64,000 bases of DNA from Chromatiaceae bacterium (lineage in GTDB: Bacteria; Pseudomonadota; Gammaproteobacteria; Chromatiales; Chromatiaceae). Positions 42,997 to 52,259 of the stretch are shown here, piece after piece. The position numbers were made by a program, and so were the translations under genes. The stretch spans positions 682,001 through 746,000 of the forward strand of contig JACKMT010000002.1 in the NCBI GenBank assembly GCA_024235255.1, written 5' to 3'. Every line of letters begins with the position of its first letter. Within the stretch, counting starts at the first letter, position 1. The notes beneath the pieces were generated by a model that was given only the letters and a program-made list of their open reading frames with translations, was not told where the DNA came from and searched no databases.

Positions 42997-44466
42997 ATGC
43001 ACTACACCGACTTGAGAGACTTCATTGCACAGCTCGAGTCTCTGGGTGAGCTCAAACGGATCGGAGTGGAGGTCGATCCTCACCTGGAGATCACGGAGAT
43101 CTGTGACCGCACCCTGCGCCGTCAGGGTCCGGCACTGCTGTTCGAAAAGGTAAAAGGTTCGGCATTTCCGCTGCTCGGCAACCTCTTTGGAACTCCGCGC
43201 AGGGTCGCCCTCGGCATGGGCGAGGAGTCGGTGGAGGCGCTGCGCGATGTGGGCCGTCTGCTGGCCACACTGAAGGAGCCGGATCCGCCGAAGGGCGTCA
43301 AGGACGCCTGGAGCAAACTGCCGCTCTATCGCAGGGTCTTCGACATGGCGCCTAAAGAGATCAAGCATCCCCCCTGTCAGGAGAGAGTGATCAAATCCGA
43401 CGCGGTCGATCTCTCGCATCTTCCAATTCAGACTTGCTGGCCCGAAGATGCCGGCCCGCTGATAACCTGGGGTCTGGTGGTTACCCGCGGTCCGGACAAG
43501 CCGCGTCAGAATCTCGGCATCTACCGAATGCAGGTGATTGCCAAAAACCGCGTCATCATGCGCTGGCTCGCGCACCGCGGAGGCGCCCTCGATTTCCACA
43601 ACTGGAAAAAAGCGCATCCCGGAGCGCCGTTTCCGGTGGCCGTGGCGCTGGGCGCCGATCCTGCCACGATACTGGCCGCAGTCACACCCGTGCCCGACAC
43701 CCTCTCCGAGTATGCTTTCGCAGGTTTGCTGCGCGGCAGCCGCAGCGAAGTCGCCCAGTGCCTGTTGAGCGACCTGCAGATTCCCGCTTCCGCGGAGTTT
43801 GTACTGGAGGGGCATATTCACCCCGGAGAGACCGCCCTCGAAGGTCCATTTGGCGATCATACGGGGTACTACAACGAGGCCGACACCTTCCCGGTTTTCA
43901 CCATCGAGTGCATCACCCATCGGCAGCAGCCCATTTACCACAGCACTTATACCGGCCGCCCCCCGGACGAACCGGCCATTCTCGGTGTCGCGCTGAACGA
44001 AGTGTTCGTTCCGCTGCTGCAGAAACAGTTCCCGGAGATTGTCGATTTCTATCTTCCTCCCGAGGGCTGCTCCTACCGCATGGCGGTGATATCGATGAAA
44101 AAGGAGTATCCCGGCCACGCTAAACGCGTGATGCTGGGTATTTGGTCGTTCCTACGCCAGTTCATGTATACCAAATTTGTGATCGTCACCGACGACGACG
44201 TCAACGTGCGCGACTGGCAGGATGTGATCTGGGCCATGACGACACGGATGGATCCGGCACGGGATACCACGGTGATCGAAAACACGCCCATAGACTATCT
44301 GGATTTCGCCTCACCGGTTTCCGGTCTCGGCTCCAAGATCGGCTTCGACGCCACCAATAAGTGGCCCGGAGAGACCAGCCGGGAGTGGGGGCGGCCAATT
44401 GCGATGAGCGACCAGGTAAAGCACCGTATCGATGCTATTTGGGAAAGCCTCGGTATCATTGAGTAA
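42997..44466 (+). CDS. ubiD: 4-hydroxy-3-polyprenylbenzoate decarboxylase UbiD
   Basis: Prenylated-FMN-dependent decarboxylase of ubiquinone synthesis, 489 aa. Family hallmarks: MHYTDLRDFIAQLESLGELKRI at the N-terminus, NLGIYRMQVIAKNRVIMRWLAHRGGALDF (prFMN/metal site), EGHIHPGETALEGPFGDHTGYY with the catalytic Glu region, and VTDDDVNVRDWQDVIWAMTTRMDPARD. The matching prenyltransferase ubiX is not in the window. A ferredoxin-fused flavin-type reductase lies 1.7 kb downstream and could supply reduced flavin (inference). Confidence 0.97.
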   Translation: MHYTDLRDFIAQLESLGELKRIGVEVDPHLEITEICDRTLRRQGPALLFEKVKGSAFPLLGNLFGTPRRVALGMGEESVEALRDVGRLLATLKEPDPPKGVKDAWSKLPLYRRVFDMAPKEIKHPPCQERVIKSDAVDLSHLPIQTCWPEDAGPLITWGLVVTRGPDKPRQNLGIYRMQVIAKNRVIMRWLAHRGGALDFHNWKKAHPGAPFPVAVALGADPATILAAVTPVPDTLSEYAFAGLLRGSRSEVAQCLLSDLQIPASAEFVLEGHIHPGETALEGPFGDHTGYYNEADTFPVFTIECITHRQQPIYHSTYTGRPPDEPAILGVALNEVFVPLLQKQFPEIVDFYLPPEGCSYRMAVISMKKEYPGHAKRVMLGIWSFLRQFMYTKFVIVTDDDVNVRDWQDVIWAMTTRMDPARDTTVIENTPIDYLDFASPVSGLGSKIGFDATNKWPGETSREWGRPIAMSDQVKHRIDAIWESLGIIE

Positions 44467-44530
44467 GCAATCGCAATACAGGTTTGGCAAAATAGGTAAT
44501 ATCTGACAACCGCAAGGGATCGGGGGAACA

Positions 44531-45160
44531 ATGCGTAACATCATGATAATGAACTCAAAAGGTGGCTGCGGCAAAACCACGCTGGCAACCAATATCGCCA
44601 CCTGGTTTGCCGATGACGGCGCTAGAGTGGCGCTGGCCGACTACGACCCGCAGGGTTCAACGCTGGACTGGCTGGATGCGCGCAAACAGTATGAAGGGAT
44701 CCCCCTCATCGAGGCTATCGACGCCAGCAAAGCGTCGGCCCGGCCGGCACGCGGCACCGACCTGCTGGTCATGGATGCGCCCGCCGGCACCCACGGCAAG
44801 GCCATCACCGATATGCTGCGACGGGTGGACGACCTGATTATCCCGGTACTCCCCTCCCCGATCGATATGCGCGCCTGCAGCCGTTTCCTGCAGGAGCTGC
44901 TGGCCAGCAGCCGGATCTCGCGTCACCAGACCAGACTGGCGATCGTGGCCAACCGGGTGCGCGATAACACCCGTATCTATCATCAACTGGAGGAGTATCT
45001 GGGCCATCTGGAGATCCCGTTCGTCACTCACCTGCGGGAGAGCCAGAACTACATCCGCTCTGCCGAAAGCGGCCTCGGACTGTTCGAACTCGCCCCCTCG
45101 CTGGTGTGGCAGGACGTCGAGCTCTGGGATCCGCTGTTCGCTTGGCTCAACCAGAGATAG
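44531..45160 (+). CDS. ParA-family ATPase
   Basis: 209 aa P-loop ATPase of the ParA/MinD type: deviant Walker A NSKGGCGKTTLATNIA, ALADYDPQGSTLDWLDAR and Walker B-like LLVMDAPAGTHG. There is no ParB, centromere-like repeat or DNA-binding N-terminal domain, so it is an orphan ParA of the small chromosomal type that positions protein cargo. Its partner is unknown. Ribosome site GGGGGAA. Confidence 0.9.
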   Translation: MRNIMIMNSKGGCGKTTLATNIATWFADDGARVALADYDPQGSTLDWLDARKQYEGIPLIEAIDASKASARPARGTDLLVMDAPAGTHGKAITDMLRRVDDLIIPVLPSPIDMRACSRFLQELLASSRISRHQTRLAIVANRVRDNTRIYHQLEEYLGHLEIPFVTHLRESQNYIRSAESGLGLFELAPSLVWQDVELWDPLFAWLNQR

Positions 45161-45177
45161 AGCTTGTCTCAGCCGGC

Positions 45178-46059
45178 TCAGGGTCTGTCAGGGAGCGGTG
45201 GAAAGCAAGCGGGAAGCCCGCTCGTCAGATCGGGAAATTGCGGACGGATGCTTAGTTCGTCCACCATTTTCGTGTTGACTAGACGGCGCGACTCCTGCAG
45301 ATACGAGAGCATACCCGACGACAACTGCTCGTGTGCCTCCGACAATGAGATCTTCGGCGGCCGCGCCAATCCGGCCAGATCAGCGATACGATCGAAATAG
45401 TCGGTCATGGTGGTGGGATGCCCATCGCTGACATTGTATATTTCACCCGGCCTTCCCCGTGCCATGGCCGCCACGCACACCCTGACCAGATCATCGATGT
45501 GGATACGGTTACTGAAGGGCGCCTCCTCCTCCCGCAGCATCGGCAACCCCCGCTGCAGTCGCTCCAGCGGCAGTTTGCCAGGGCCGTAGAATCCCGCCAC
45601 TCGCAGAATCACCAGTTCACTGCCGCTCTCGCGACTCCATGTGCGGAAGGTCTGTTCCGCGTCCCAACGCCGCAGCGCCCTCGGCACGACCGGTGACGGG
45701 GCACGCGACTCATCCACCCAGTCACCGGCACAGTCGCCATATACGCCGGTGGTGCTCAAATAGACCAGACGCCGGGGAGATCCCTGCCGCCTGAACTCAT
45801 TCACCATGTTGGCGCTTAGTGGATCGCTTTTACCCTCGGCTGCTGGTGGTACAAAATAGAACAGGTTGCTCCCTGCTAGCGGGAGAGGGGGCAGCGACGG
45901 CCAGCCCAAGTCGGCAATCAGCGGTTTGATTCCCTGCTGTTCCAGCTGCCGGGCACGACTTCGACTGCGGACCGTGGCAACGATCCCGATCCCGGACTCT
46001 CGATAATGGGCGGCAACCCGTTGCCCCAGATAACCACAGCCAATAATTAGCTTAGTCAT
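45178..46059 (-). CDS. SDR-family NAD(P)-dependent epimerase/reductase (YeeZ-like)
   Basis: 293 aa. Rossmann motif IIGCGYLGQRVAAHY at the N-terminus, VYLSTTGVYGD (Ser/Thr of the active site), the catalytic-type Tyr in GVYG rather than a full YxxxK, IHIDDLVRVC and EIYNVSDGHPTTM. This is the extended SDR pattern of the YeeZ type, with no known substrate. It faces away from the [2Fe-2S] reductase gene 67 bp upstream. Confidence 0.85.
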   Translation of the reverse strand: MTKLIIGCGYLGQRVAAHYRESGIGIVATVRSRSRARQLEQQGIKPLIADLGWPSLPPLPLAGSNLFYFVPPAAEGKSDPLSANMVNEFRRQGSPRRLVYLSTTGVYGDCAGDWVDESRAPSPVVPRALRRWDAEQTFRTWSRESGSELVILRVAGFYGPGKLPLERLQRGLPMLREEEAPFSNRIHIDDLVRVCVAAMARGRPGEIYNVSDGHPTTMTDYFDRIADLAGLARPPKISLSEAHEQLSSGMLSYLQESRRLVNTKMVDELSIRPQFPDLTSGLPACFPPLPDRP

Positions 46060-46126
46060 ATAGTGGTTTTAATACTCAGTAAAATAGTAGAGAATTTTCC
46101 GTTACTTCGGACAATCAATAACACCT

Positions 46127-47149
46127 ATGAATTTTAAAGTCACAATTGAGCCCAGCGGCCATCAATTTAACACCGATTCCGGCGAAAGCATTCTTGAAGC
46201 GGCAGAACGCCAGGGAGTTGCGCTACCCTACGGTTGCAGAAATGGCCTGTGCGGCAGTTGCGCGGGTGAACTGATTTCCGGCAGCGTTGAGTATCCGGCA
46301 GAGTTTCTGGAGTCGATGGAGGGGGAGCCTGAAACACACTGCCTCCCCTGCCAGGCGAGCGCGGCCAGCGATATTGTTCTCCGCATCCATGAAGTGGAGA
46401 GCGCGCAAGCGGTACAGGTACACCGGCTCACTTGCAAGGTGCTGAAAAAAGAGCTACTCGCGCATGATGTGATGCGGGTGTTCCTGGAGCCGCCACCGGG
46501 TGAGCGGGTTCAGTTTCTGGCCGGGCAGTATCTGGATTTTATTCTTGAGGACGGGCGGCGCCGCGCATTTTCGATTGCCAATCCACCGCACAATGACGCC
46601 TCCATCGAGCTGCACATACGGCATGTTCCAGGTGGTGAGTTCACCGATTTCGTGTTTGATCAGATGCAAGAGGGCGACAGTCAGCAGATCGAAGCGCCGC
46701 TGGGCGGTTTTTACCTGCGTGAGGATTCGATGCGCCCGATCATCATGATGGCCGGGGGCACCGGCTTCGCGCCGCTGAAGGGCATTATCGAACACGCTTT
46801 TCATATTGGGATAAAACGCCCGATACATCTGTTCTGGGGAGCACGCACCAGCCGCGACATCTATCTGGCTGGTCTCCCGGCCCAATGGGTTGCAGAGCAT
46901 GACAGTTTTCAGTTCACCCCGGTGCTCTCCGAGCCCGAACCCGACTGGACCGGGCGCACCGGCTGGGTGCACGAAGCGGTGCTGGCGGACTACGCGAACA
47001 TGACGATGTTCGATCTCTATATGAGTGGACCGCCCGCCATGGTGTTCGCCGGAAAACATGCGTTTACTGCCGCAGGCCTGCGACCGGACAATATGTACTC
47101 AGATGTTTTTGAATGGGCGAAAGACAACCCGAATAAACAGGGTCAATAG
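46127..47149 (+). CDS. [2Fe-2S] ferredoxin-flavin reductase (AscD/Fre-like)
   Basis: 340 aa. Plant-type ferredoxin domain (residues 1-88) with cluster ligands in YGCRNGLCGSCAGE and HCLPCQA (C-x4-C-x2-C...C), then the ferredoxin-NADP reductase module: FAD loop RRAFSIANPP and NAD(P) loop GGTGFAPLKGIIEHA. The sequence resembles CDP-6-deoxy-delta-3,4-glucoseen reductases, and such genes are often near ubiD in gammaproteobacteria, in the place where E. coli has fre. A role in electron supply or flavin reduction is likely; sugar deoxygenation is not supported by context. Confidence 0.88.
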   Translation: MNFKVTIEPSGHQFNTDSGESILEAAERQGVALPYGCRNGLCGSCAGELISGSVEYPAEFLESMEGEPETHCLPCQASAASDIVLRIHEVESAQAVQVHRLTCKVLKKELLAHDVMRVFLEPPPGERVQFLAGQYLDFILEDGRRRAFSIANPPHNDASIELHIRHVPGGEFTDFVFDQMQEGDSQQIEAPLGGFYLREDSMRPIIMMAGGTGFAPLKGIIEHAFHIGIKRPIHLFWGARTSRDIYLAGLPAQWVAEHDSFQFTPVLSEPEPDWTGRTGWVHEAVLADYANMTMFDLYMSGPPAMVFAGKHAFTAAGLRPDNMYSDVFEWAKDNPNKQGQ

Positions 47150-47153
47150 TCTG

Positions 47154-48467
47154 TCAGCTTGTCAACTTCTGCTCTCGGCCCACCACCTCCAGCAGAGGAG
47201 GATTGATATCAGTGGGGGTGCTGTCTTTCGGATTGCTTTCCAGCTGATTTTGCGCACCCAGAGATGCCGGAAGTTCCGGCAGAGGTGTATCACTGGAGAG
47301 CTCAAGGGCCGCTCTGAAGTTAGTCATTGCCTGTTTTGGCTCACCCATTTTCTCCAGCAACACACCGAGTTCACGATAGGCAGCGGCACTGGGCTGCACG
47401 CCGATACTGGCTTCGAGATAGCTTCGCGCCTTTCCCCACAACCGGTTTCTCAGGCATAACCGCCCCAGGGCCATCAATAAGGTGGCATTTCTCGGCTGAT
47501 CCTGCAGCCACTTTTCAGCCTGCGTCAGCTGACCGGCCGCATCCGTCGCCCCCACCCTGCCGTAAAGCTCAACCAGCCTGTCACTCCATTTTGACTCGAT
47601 TGCACGTCTAAGCAGCAGGGCAACTTCGTCATCCGCGTTGCGCTCCTTCAGGTAATTTGCGTAAGAGATCACCATGGAATGGATCTGCCTGACCGCCTGG
47701 GGAAACCCCTTCCAGGTTGTTCTGAGTGCTTCGCCGTCGCTGCTCGATGCGGCGCTCTGGAGCAGCTTACTGTAGATCCGCAGCTCCAGCTCCTGCAGTT
47801 CAGACTCGCTCACTACCCGCCGTTTTTTCAATTCCGGCAGCATCGCGCTCAATTCATGCCAGTCGCCAACCCGTTCATAGAGCTCTTTGAGCAGCTTGAG
47901 CACATGCGTGTGCCTAGGTGCGATCCGGCGTAGATGCCTAAGCGTCGCCAGCGCCTGCTCCAACTGTGCTTGCTCCAGTTGCAGCTCCGCCTGAGTGAGT
48001 CCGACCGCAACGTCTGCAGTGGGCATACTCTTGTGGGCCAGATGCAGATAGTGATCGCGCCTGTCATGCGCGCCCTGCTGCTGCGCGGAACGCGCCGCCG
48101 CCAGATAGTTGAGCAGCGGCGAATCAGCACGGTCGGCATGTTTGATGAGAAACTTCTCGGCACTCTGCCAATGCCCTTCGGAGAGCTGCACCAGTCCTTG
48201 ATTGAACTCTCGCCTGGCACGCTCCTGGGAGCGCTGATCCTGCCAACCATGCAACTGCTTCGGAATAGACCAGAGCCGTGTCAGCAGCCGGATCAGGAAA
48301 TAGAGCGCGGTAAAAACCAGCAGGTTCAAAATCAGGAAGAACGCCAGACTGCCTTCGATGCTCCACTGCCGGTAAGCGATCAGAACATAGCCGTTGTCCG
48401 ACTTGACCGCCAATGCAAGGAGCACCGAAACTGCCAGTACCAGGAGGGCGGTGAGCAGTGTTTTCAT
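47154..48467 (-). CDS. hemY: Heme biosynthesis-associated TPR protein HemY
   Basis: 437 aa. Two N-terminal transmembrane helices (residues about 3-22 and 40-62) followed by tetratricopeptide repeats in the cytosol or periplasm (SPLLNYLAAARSAQQQGAHDRRDHYLHLA, PSAAAYRELGVLLEKMGEPKQAMTNFRAAL). This is the gammaproteobacterial HemY of the hemCDXY operon, not the Bacillus protoporphyrinogen oxidase of the same name. Its start codon overlaps the hemX stop (TGATG). The exact function is unknown. Confidence 0.93.
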   Translation of the reverse strand: MKTLLTALLVLAVSVLLALAVKSDNGYVLIAYRQWSIEGSLAFFLILNLLVFTALYFLIRLLTRLWSIPKQLHGWQDQRSQERARREFNQGLVQLSEGHWQSAEKFLIKHADRADSPLLNYLAAARSAQQQGAHDRRDHYLHLAHKSMPTADVAVGLTQAELQLEQAQLEQALATLRHLRRIAPRHTHVLKLLKELYERVGDWHELSAMLPELKKRRVVSESELQELELRIYSKLLQSAASSSDGEALRTTWKGFPQAVRQIHSMVISYANYLKERNADDEVALLLRRAIESKWSDRLVELYGRVGATDAAGQLTQAEKWLQDQPRNATLLMALGRLCLRNRLWGKARSYLEASIGVQPSAAAYRELGVLLEKMGEPKQAMTNFRAALELSSDTPLPELPASLGAQNQLESNPKDSTPTDINPPLLEVVGREQKLTS

Positions 48468-49633
48468 CAGTTTTGCCCTAGCTTGTTCAGCTGCTCGCGC
48501 AACGCGATCAGGGAGGCGGATATATCCGGCAGCTGCGGCCGGACACGAAACCTGGAGAGTTCATCAAGCTCCGCTAAAGATGATTGCACCTTTGCGTCGC
48601 CGCTGTCGAAATAGTCGTTAAGCTGCTGTACCGCACTCTGCAGGCTGGAATCAAACAGCGCCTGGTTACCCCGCAGCAGTGAAACTCTTGCCGCTTCCAG
48701 CTGCAGCCGCAAATTCTGCTGGATAAACAGCTGCTGGTCCGGCGGCAGCAGTGCACTCACCGGTTGACCATGGTGCCGAATCACCATGATCGACTTGAAA
48801 CCCTCCCATCCATCCCGGAGCAGCGTCTTCAGGTTACGCTCTTCGCCAGTCTCTGTTTTGGCACTTGCCGGCACTGCGCGCGCGGCGGAAATCCGCTCGG
48901 TACCCAGCAATTTCAGATTTTTCACCCCAGCCGCAAGACCGGAGAGTTGCAGTGCCAGTCCTTCTAGATCAGCCAGCCCAACCCCCTTCAGACTGATGAT
49001 CTCCTGCGCCAGCATTTCGCGCACCGGAATCCAGTTGGGATCGGCACTGTCACGTAACCGGGCATCGGCTGTTTCCAGTGCACTGATCGCAGTGTTTACA
49101 TCCCACTCCAAATGCAACCGATGGTTCGCCAGCTCGATAAGGTAGGCCGCTTCGGCAGCCATCCAGCGGTTGTTGTCTGCGCCAATGCGCCGATGTACCG
49201 ACTGAATCGCTTCACGCATCTCCTGCCCGGCCTGCTCCAGCCGGGCGCGCTCCTGTTCCAAACTGACATCTCGTTCACCCAGCAGCTGCCGGTGCGCCGC
49301 CAGGGCCTGCTGCTGCTCTGCCAGCGCCTGTTTTTGCTCCGTCAGCTGCTGACTTTGCGCTTGATAGGCGCGCTGCGCCGAGCCTATCTGTCGAGCGATC
49401 TCGCCACTCTCTTTCTGCACCGCGTCCACAGCTTGTTTCACTGCCTCCAACTCTGCCGACAGTATCTCCCGGGAGTGATAGCTGAAGAACGCACCGCCAA
49501 CGGCCACGGCCATTGCCGTCAGCGACAGCAGAGCCAAGCCCAGCAACTTTCCGGAGCGAACCGGTTGCCCGCTATCAACCACCTCCGCCTCCAGAATTTC
49601 GGCCTCTTCAACTTCTCGGTCTGCGCTGTTCAT
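48467..49633 (-). CDS. hemX: HemX-type membrane protein
   Basis: 388 aa. An N-terminal acidic tail, one transmembrane helix (residues about 30-52, LLGLALLSLTAMAVAVGGAFF), a coiled coil (HSREILSAELEAVKQAVDAVQKES...), then the HemX domain with HRRIGADNNRWMAAEAAYLIELANHRLHLEWDVNTAISALETADARL. It is often annotated as uroporphyrinogen-III C-methyltransferase, but no SAM-binding motif is present, so that name is misleading. ATG 49633 replaces an in-frame start 19 codons upstream. Confidence 0.92.
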   Translation of the reverse strand: MNSADREVEEAEILEAEVVDSGQPVRSGKLLGLALLSLTAMAVAVGGAFFSYHSREILSAELEAVKQAVDAVQKESGEIARQIGSAQRAYQAQSQQLTEQKQALAEQQQALAAHRQLLGERDVSLEQERARLEQAGQEMREAIQSVHRRIGADNNRWMAAEAAYLIELANHRLHLEWDVNTAISALETADARLRDSADPNWIPVREMLAQEIISLKGVGLADLEGLALQLSGLAAGVKNLKLLGTERISAARAVPASAKTETGEERNLKTLLRDGWEGFKSIMVIRHHGQPVSALLPPDQQLFIQQNLRLQLEAARVSLLRGNQALFDSSLQSAVQQLNDYFDSGDAKVQSSLAELDELSRFRVRPQLPDISASLIALREQLNKLGQN

Positions 49634-49708
49634 CGTATCTCTCGTATTAGTCCCATCACCTGACAAGCCTTCCAAACAGGAGCATGCCACACACCATGGC
49701 CAAAGACA

Positions 49709-50488
49709 CTATTTGCCTGAAATCCAACTACAAATTGCTTCGACGATCGCGCGGTCGTCAGGACCCGCCGCCACGACAACCTGTTGGCAGCCCAAGGTGT
49801 GAGCGTAATCCCGCATGCGCTTCGATATGACAACCAGTGGTGTCCGTTGCAGGCGCTCACGCTGCGCTGCTCCGAACAGCGTAAACAGGTTATCCAGAAT
49901 CGCGTTGCTGGTCGCCGTTACCACGTCCAGATGATTGATCCAGCTTGCCCGGCCGAGGTCGCCGACAGGCGCTGGGCAGCTGCGCCGATAAACTTCCGCA
50001 TACTCGACCAGCGCCCCGCGTCGGGAAAGTGTCTCTCCGAGCAGCTCTCTGCCTCCCTCTCCCCGAAAAATGATAATCCTTTTACCCGTCACCGCTGCTG
50101 CGCTCAGCTCAGCCGCAGCCAACAGCGCCTCACTATCGAAACCCTGTCGCGGCACCACTGCAACGCTGTGGCCCGATGCTGCCAAGGCATGCGCTGTCGC
50201 CCGGCCGACCGCCGCAATGCGGATCTCAGGCAGTTGCCGTCCGGAGAGATAATTGAGACCCCAATGAACTGCGTTAACGCTGACGAATATCGCCATATCG
50301 AAGCGTTCGATATCTGCCAACAGCCTGCGCAGAGGTCCGGTTTGCCGCGGCGATGATATTTCCAATGCCGGTAAAGGCAGAGGGCGCCCTTCGACTTCAG
50401 CAATCAATTTGCACAGCCCATCAGCCTGATGCGCTGCCCGGGTGACAAGCACCCCTGCTCCGGCAAGATTGCAGTCCGCCAAATCCAA
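49709..50488 (-). CDS. hemD: Uroporphyrinogen-III synthase
   Basis: Cyclises hydroxymethylbilane with D-ring inversion, 259 aa. HemD is divergent in sequence, but GVLVTRAAHQADGLCKLIAEVEG, FVSVNAVHWGLNYL, AVGRATAHALAASGHSV and VTATSNAILDNL are the family pattern. The proposed start is TTG 50488; TTG 50482 is possible too, and no ATG fits. It starts 7 bp after the hemC stop, in the classic hemC-D-X-Y order. Confidence 0.92.
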   Translation of the reverse strand: MDLADCNLAGAGVLVTRAAHQADGLCKLIAEVEGRPLPLPALEISSPRQTGPLRRLLADIERFDMAIFVSVNAVHWGLNYLSGRQLPEIRIAAVGRATAHALAASGHSVAVVPRQGFDSEALLAAAELSAAAVTGKRIIIFRGEGGRELLGETLSRRGALVEYAEVYRRSCPAPVGDLGRASWINHLDVVTATSNAILDNLFTLFGAAQRERLQRTPLVVISKRMRDYAHTLGCQQVVVAAGPDDRAIVEAICSWISGK

Positions 50489-50495
50489 AACAGCA

Positions 50496-51425
50496 TCAGC
50501 TCCGGTACAAGTGCTTCAAAATCTGATCGGCGCCCTGCCCCAGCAGGTCTTCCGCAAGCGCGATTCCGAGCGCCTCCGCGTCAGACGCCGGGGCGCTGCT
50601 CTCGCTGCGAATGATCCGGCTCCCATCAGGTTCACCGACCAGGCCGCGCATAAAGATCCGGTTGTGATTGATCAGCGCGTAGCCTGCGATGGGTACCTGG
50701 CAGCCGCCCATCAGGCGGTTGTTCATAGCGCGTTCAGCGGTTACACAGAGCGCTGTTTCCGGGTTGTGCAGCGGCGCGATCAACGCATTCACCGATCCAT
50801 CATCGGTTCGGCATTCGATACCGATCGCGCCCTGTCCGATTGCCGGCAGACTCTGTTCCGGTTCAAGCACTGCGGTAATTCTGCGTTTAAAACCGAGACG
50901 TTTGAGCCCCGCAGCGGCGAGTATGATGGCATCAAACTTTCCGTCGTCCAGTTTGCTTAATCGCGTATTCACATTGCCGCGCAGCGATCTGATCTTCAGA
51001 TCGGGCCGCAGCTCAGCCAGCTGGCACTGGCGGCGCAGGCTGGAGGTGCCGAGCACCGCGCCTTGCGGTAACTCAGCCAGGCTTGTATAGCGATTCGAAA
51101 CAAAGGCGTCGCGCGGATCTTCACGCTCCAGAATGACTGCAAGGTGCAACCCGTCAGGCAAATCCACCGGCACATCCTTCATCGAGTGAACCGCGATATC
51201 CGCCCGGTTATTCAGCATGCCCTGCTCCAGCTCTTTGACGAACAGCCCCTTGCCACCGATTTTTGCCAGCGGTGTATCCAGAATCTTGTCGCCTTGGGTG
51301 CTCATCCCGATCAACTCCACCGTAAGGCCCGGGTGCGCCTTACGCAGCAGGCTGGCTACATGCTCCGCCTGCCACATCGCCAGTGGGGATTTTCGGGTCG
51401 CAATGCGAATCTTCTGTGCGGACAT
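50496..51425 (-). CDS. hemC: Porphobilinogen deaminase (hydroxymethylbilane synthase)
   Basis: Polymerises four porphobilinogens on a dipyrromethane cofactor, 309 aa. IRIATRKSPLAMWQAEHV, the catalytic-Asp region HSMKDVPVDLPDG, GTSSLRRQCQL, LRGNVNTRLSKLDDG and the cofactor-binding Cys in MGGCQVPIAGYA are all present. ATG 51425 starts the homology; the frame is open for 79 codons further upstream and overlaps the divergent SLOG gene, but that part is not conserved. In gammaproteobacteria hemC normally lies beside algR or cyaA; here a two-gene insert separates it from algR. Confidence 0.97.
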   Translation of the reverse strand: MSAQKIRIATRKSPLAMWQAEHVASLLRKAHPGLTVELIGMSTQGDKILDTPLAKIGGKGLFVKELEQGMLNNRADIAVHSMKDVPVDLPDGLHLAVILEREDPRDAFVSNRYTSLAELPQGAVLGTSSLRRQCQLAELRPDLKIRSLRGNVNTRLSKLDDGKFDAIILAAAGLKRLGFKRRITAVLEPEQSLPAIGQGAIGIECRTDDGSVNALIAPLHNPETALCVTAERAMNNRLMGGCQVPIAGYALINHNRIFMRGLVGEPDGSRIIRSESSAPASDAEALGIALAEDLLGQGADQILKHLYRS

Positions 51426-51601
51426 GGATGCTCGTTCTCGGCTGAAAACTCGCATGCTAAAGCCTATCCCCGGTACTGGCAAATTGACCTCCGCAGCGGA
51501 CAGAGTGCGAATCAATTTCAGAGTGGCGCTATCCGGAAACAGCAGATAATCTTTACCGGAATAACGCCATAGAGCAGCGCGATACCAGCGGAGGGCGCAC
51601 A

Positions 51602-52087
51602 ATGATAACCATCCTTTCCGGGGGCCAGACCGGGGTCGACCGCGCCGCGCTGGATGCTGCACTCGCGGCCGGCATCCGGGCAGGGGGCTGGTGTCCCGAG
51701 GGACGCAAAGCCGAAGATGGCAGAATTTCGGATAACTATCCGTTGCAGGAACTACCCGGAGCGGATTATCTGCAGCGTACCGAGCGGAACGTAGCCGACA
51801 GCGACGCCACGCTGATCATCCACTTCGGCCAAGTGCAGGGCGGTACGGCGCGCACCCTGGAGTTCTGCAAAACCTGGTGCAAACCCCACCTGCTGATCGA
51901 TGGAACCCGGCTATCCGAAGCCGAAGCAGTCGGACAAATAGCAGAATTTATCGACCGCGAAGAGGTATCGAGGCTCAACGTTGCGGGTCCGCGGGCAAGC
52001 GGCGAGCCCCAAGCCTATCGCTACACGCTGCAGACGCTTACGCTAATGCTGTCTGGATATCCAAATGAGGGCTCATCGCACGCTTGA
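51602..52087 (+). CDS. SLOG-family nucleotide-binding protein (cpYpsA-related, 'molybdenum carrier'-like)
   Basis: 161 aa. The N-terminus ILSGGQTGVDRAALDAALAAGIRAGGWCPEGRKAEDG is the signature of the cpYpsA-related SLOG family (PF12694, once called putative molybdenum carrier), a Rossmann-like fold thought to bind nucleotides or sugars. ERNVADSDATLIIHFG is the second conserved block. The ribosome site GGAGGG precedes ATG 51602. It sits on the plus strand between hemC and algR, a place where the order is usually uninterrupted. Some SLOG proteins sense nucleotide signals in defence systems, but no effector gene is nearby. Confidence 0.82.
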   Translation: MITILSGGQTGVDRAALDAALAAGIRAGGWCPEGRKAEDGRISDNYPLQELPGADYLQRTERNVADSDATLIIHFGQVQGGTARTLEFCKTWCKPHLLIDGTRLSEAEAVGQIAEFIDREEVSRLNVAGPRASGEPQAYRYTLQTLTLMLSGYPNEGSSHA

Positions 52088-52259
52088 TCGATTCGCCCTC
52101 CCGGCGGATCACAGAAACGCAGCGCTGCACTGGCCCCATTCTTGCGATAGCTACTATTTTGATCCAATTTGCAGATGATTATGCCGTGCCGATGCATCCT
52201 GGCGGTACGGCCATCCCTTTTGTCGCACCAGCTCGGTGCAAACATCGAGGAGTAAAACA

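Noticed and set aside
42931..44118. 395-codon minus-strand frame opposite ubiD
   Set aside because: Translation rich in Arg/Gly/His with no recognisable fold, while ubiD is unmistakable on the plus strand.
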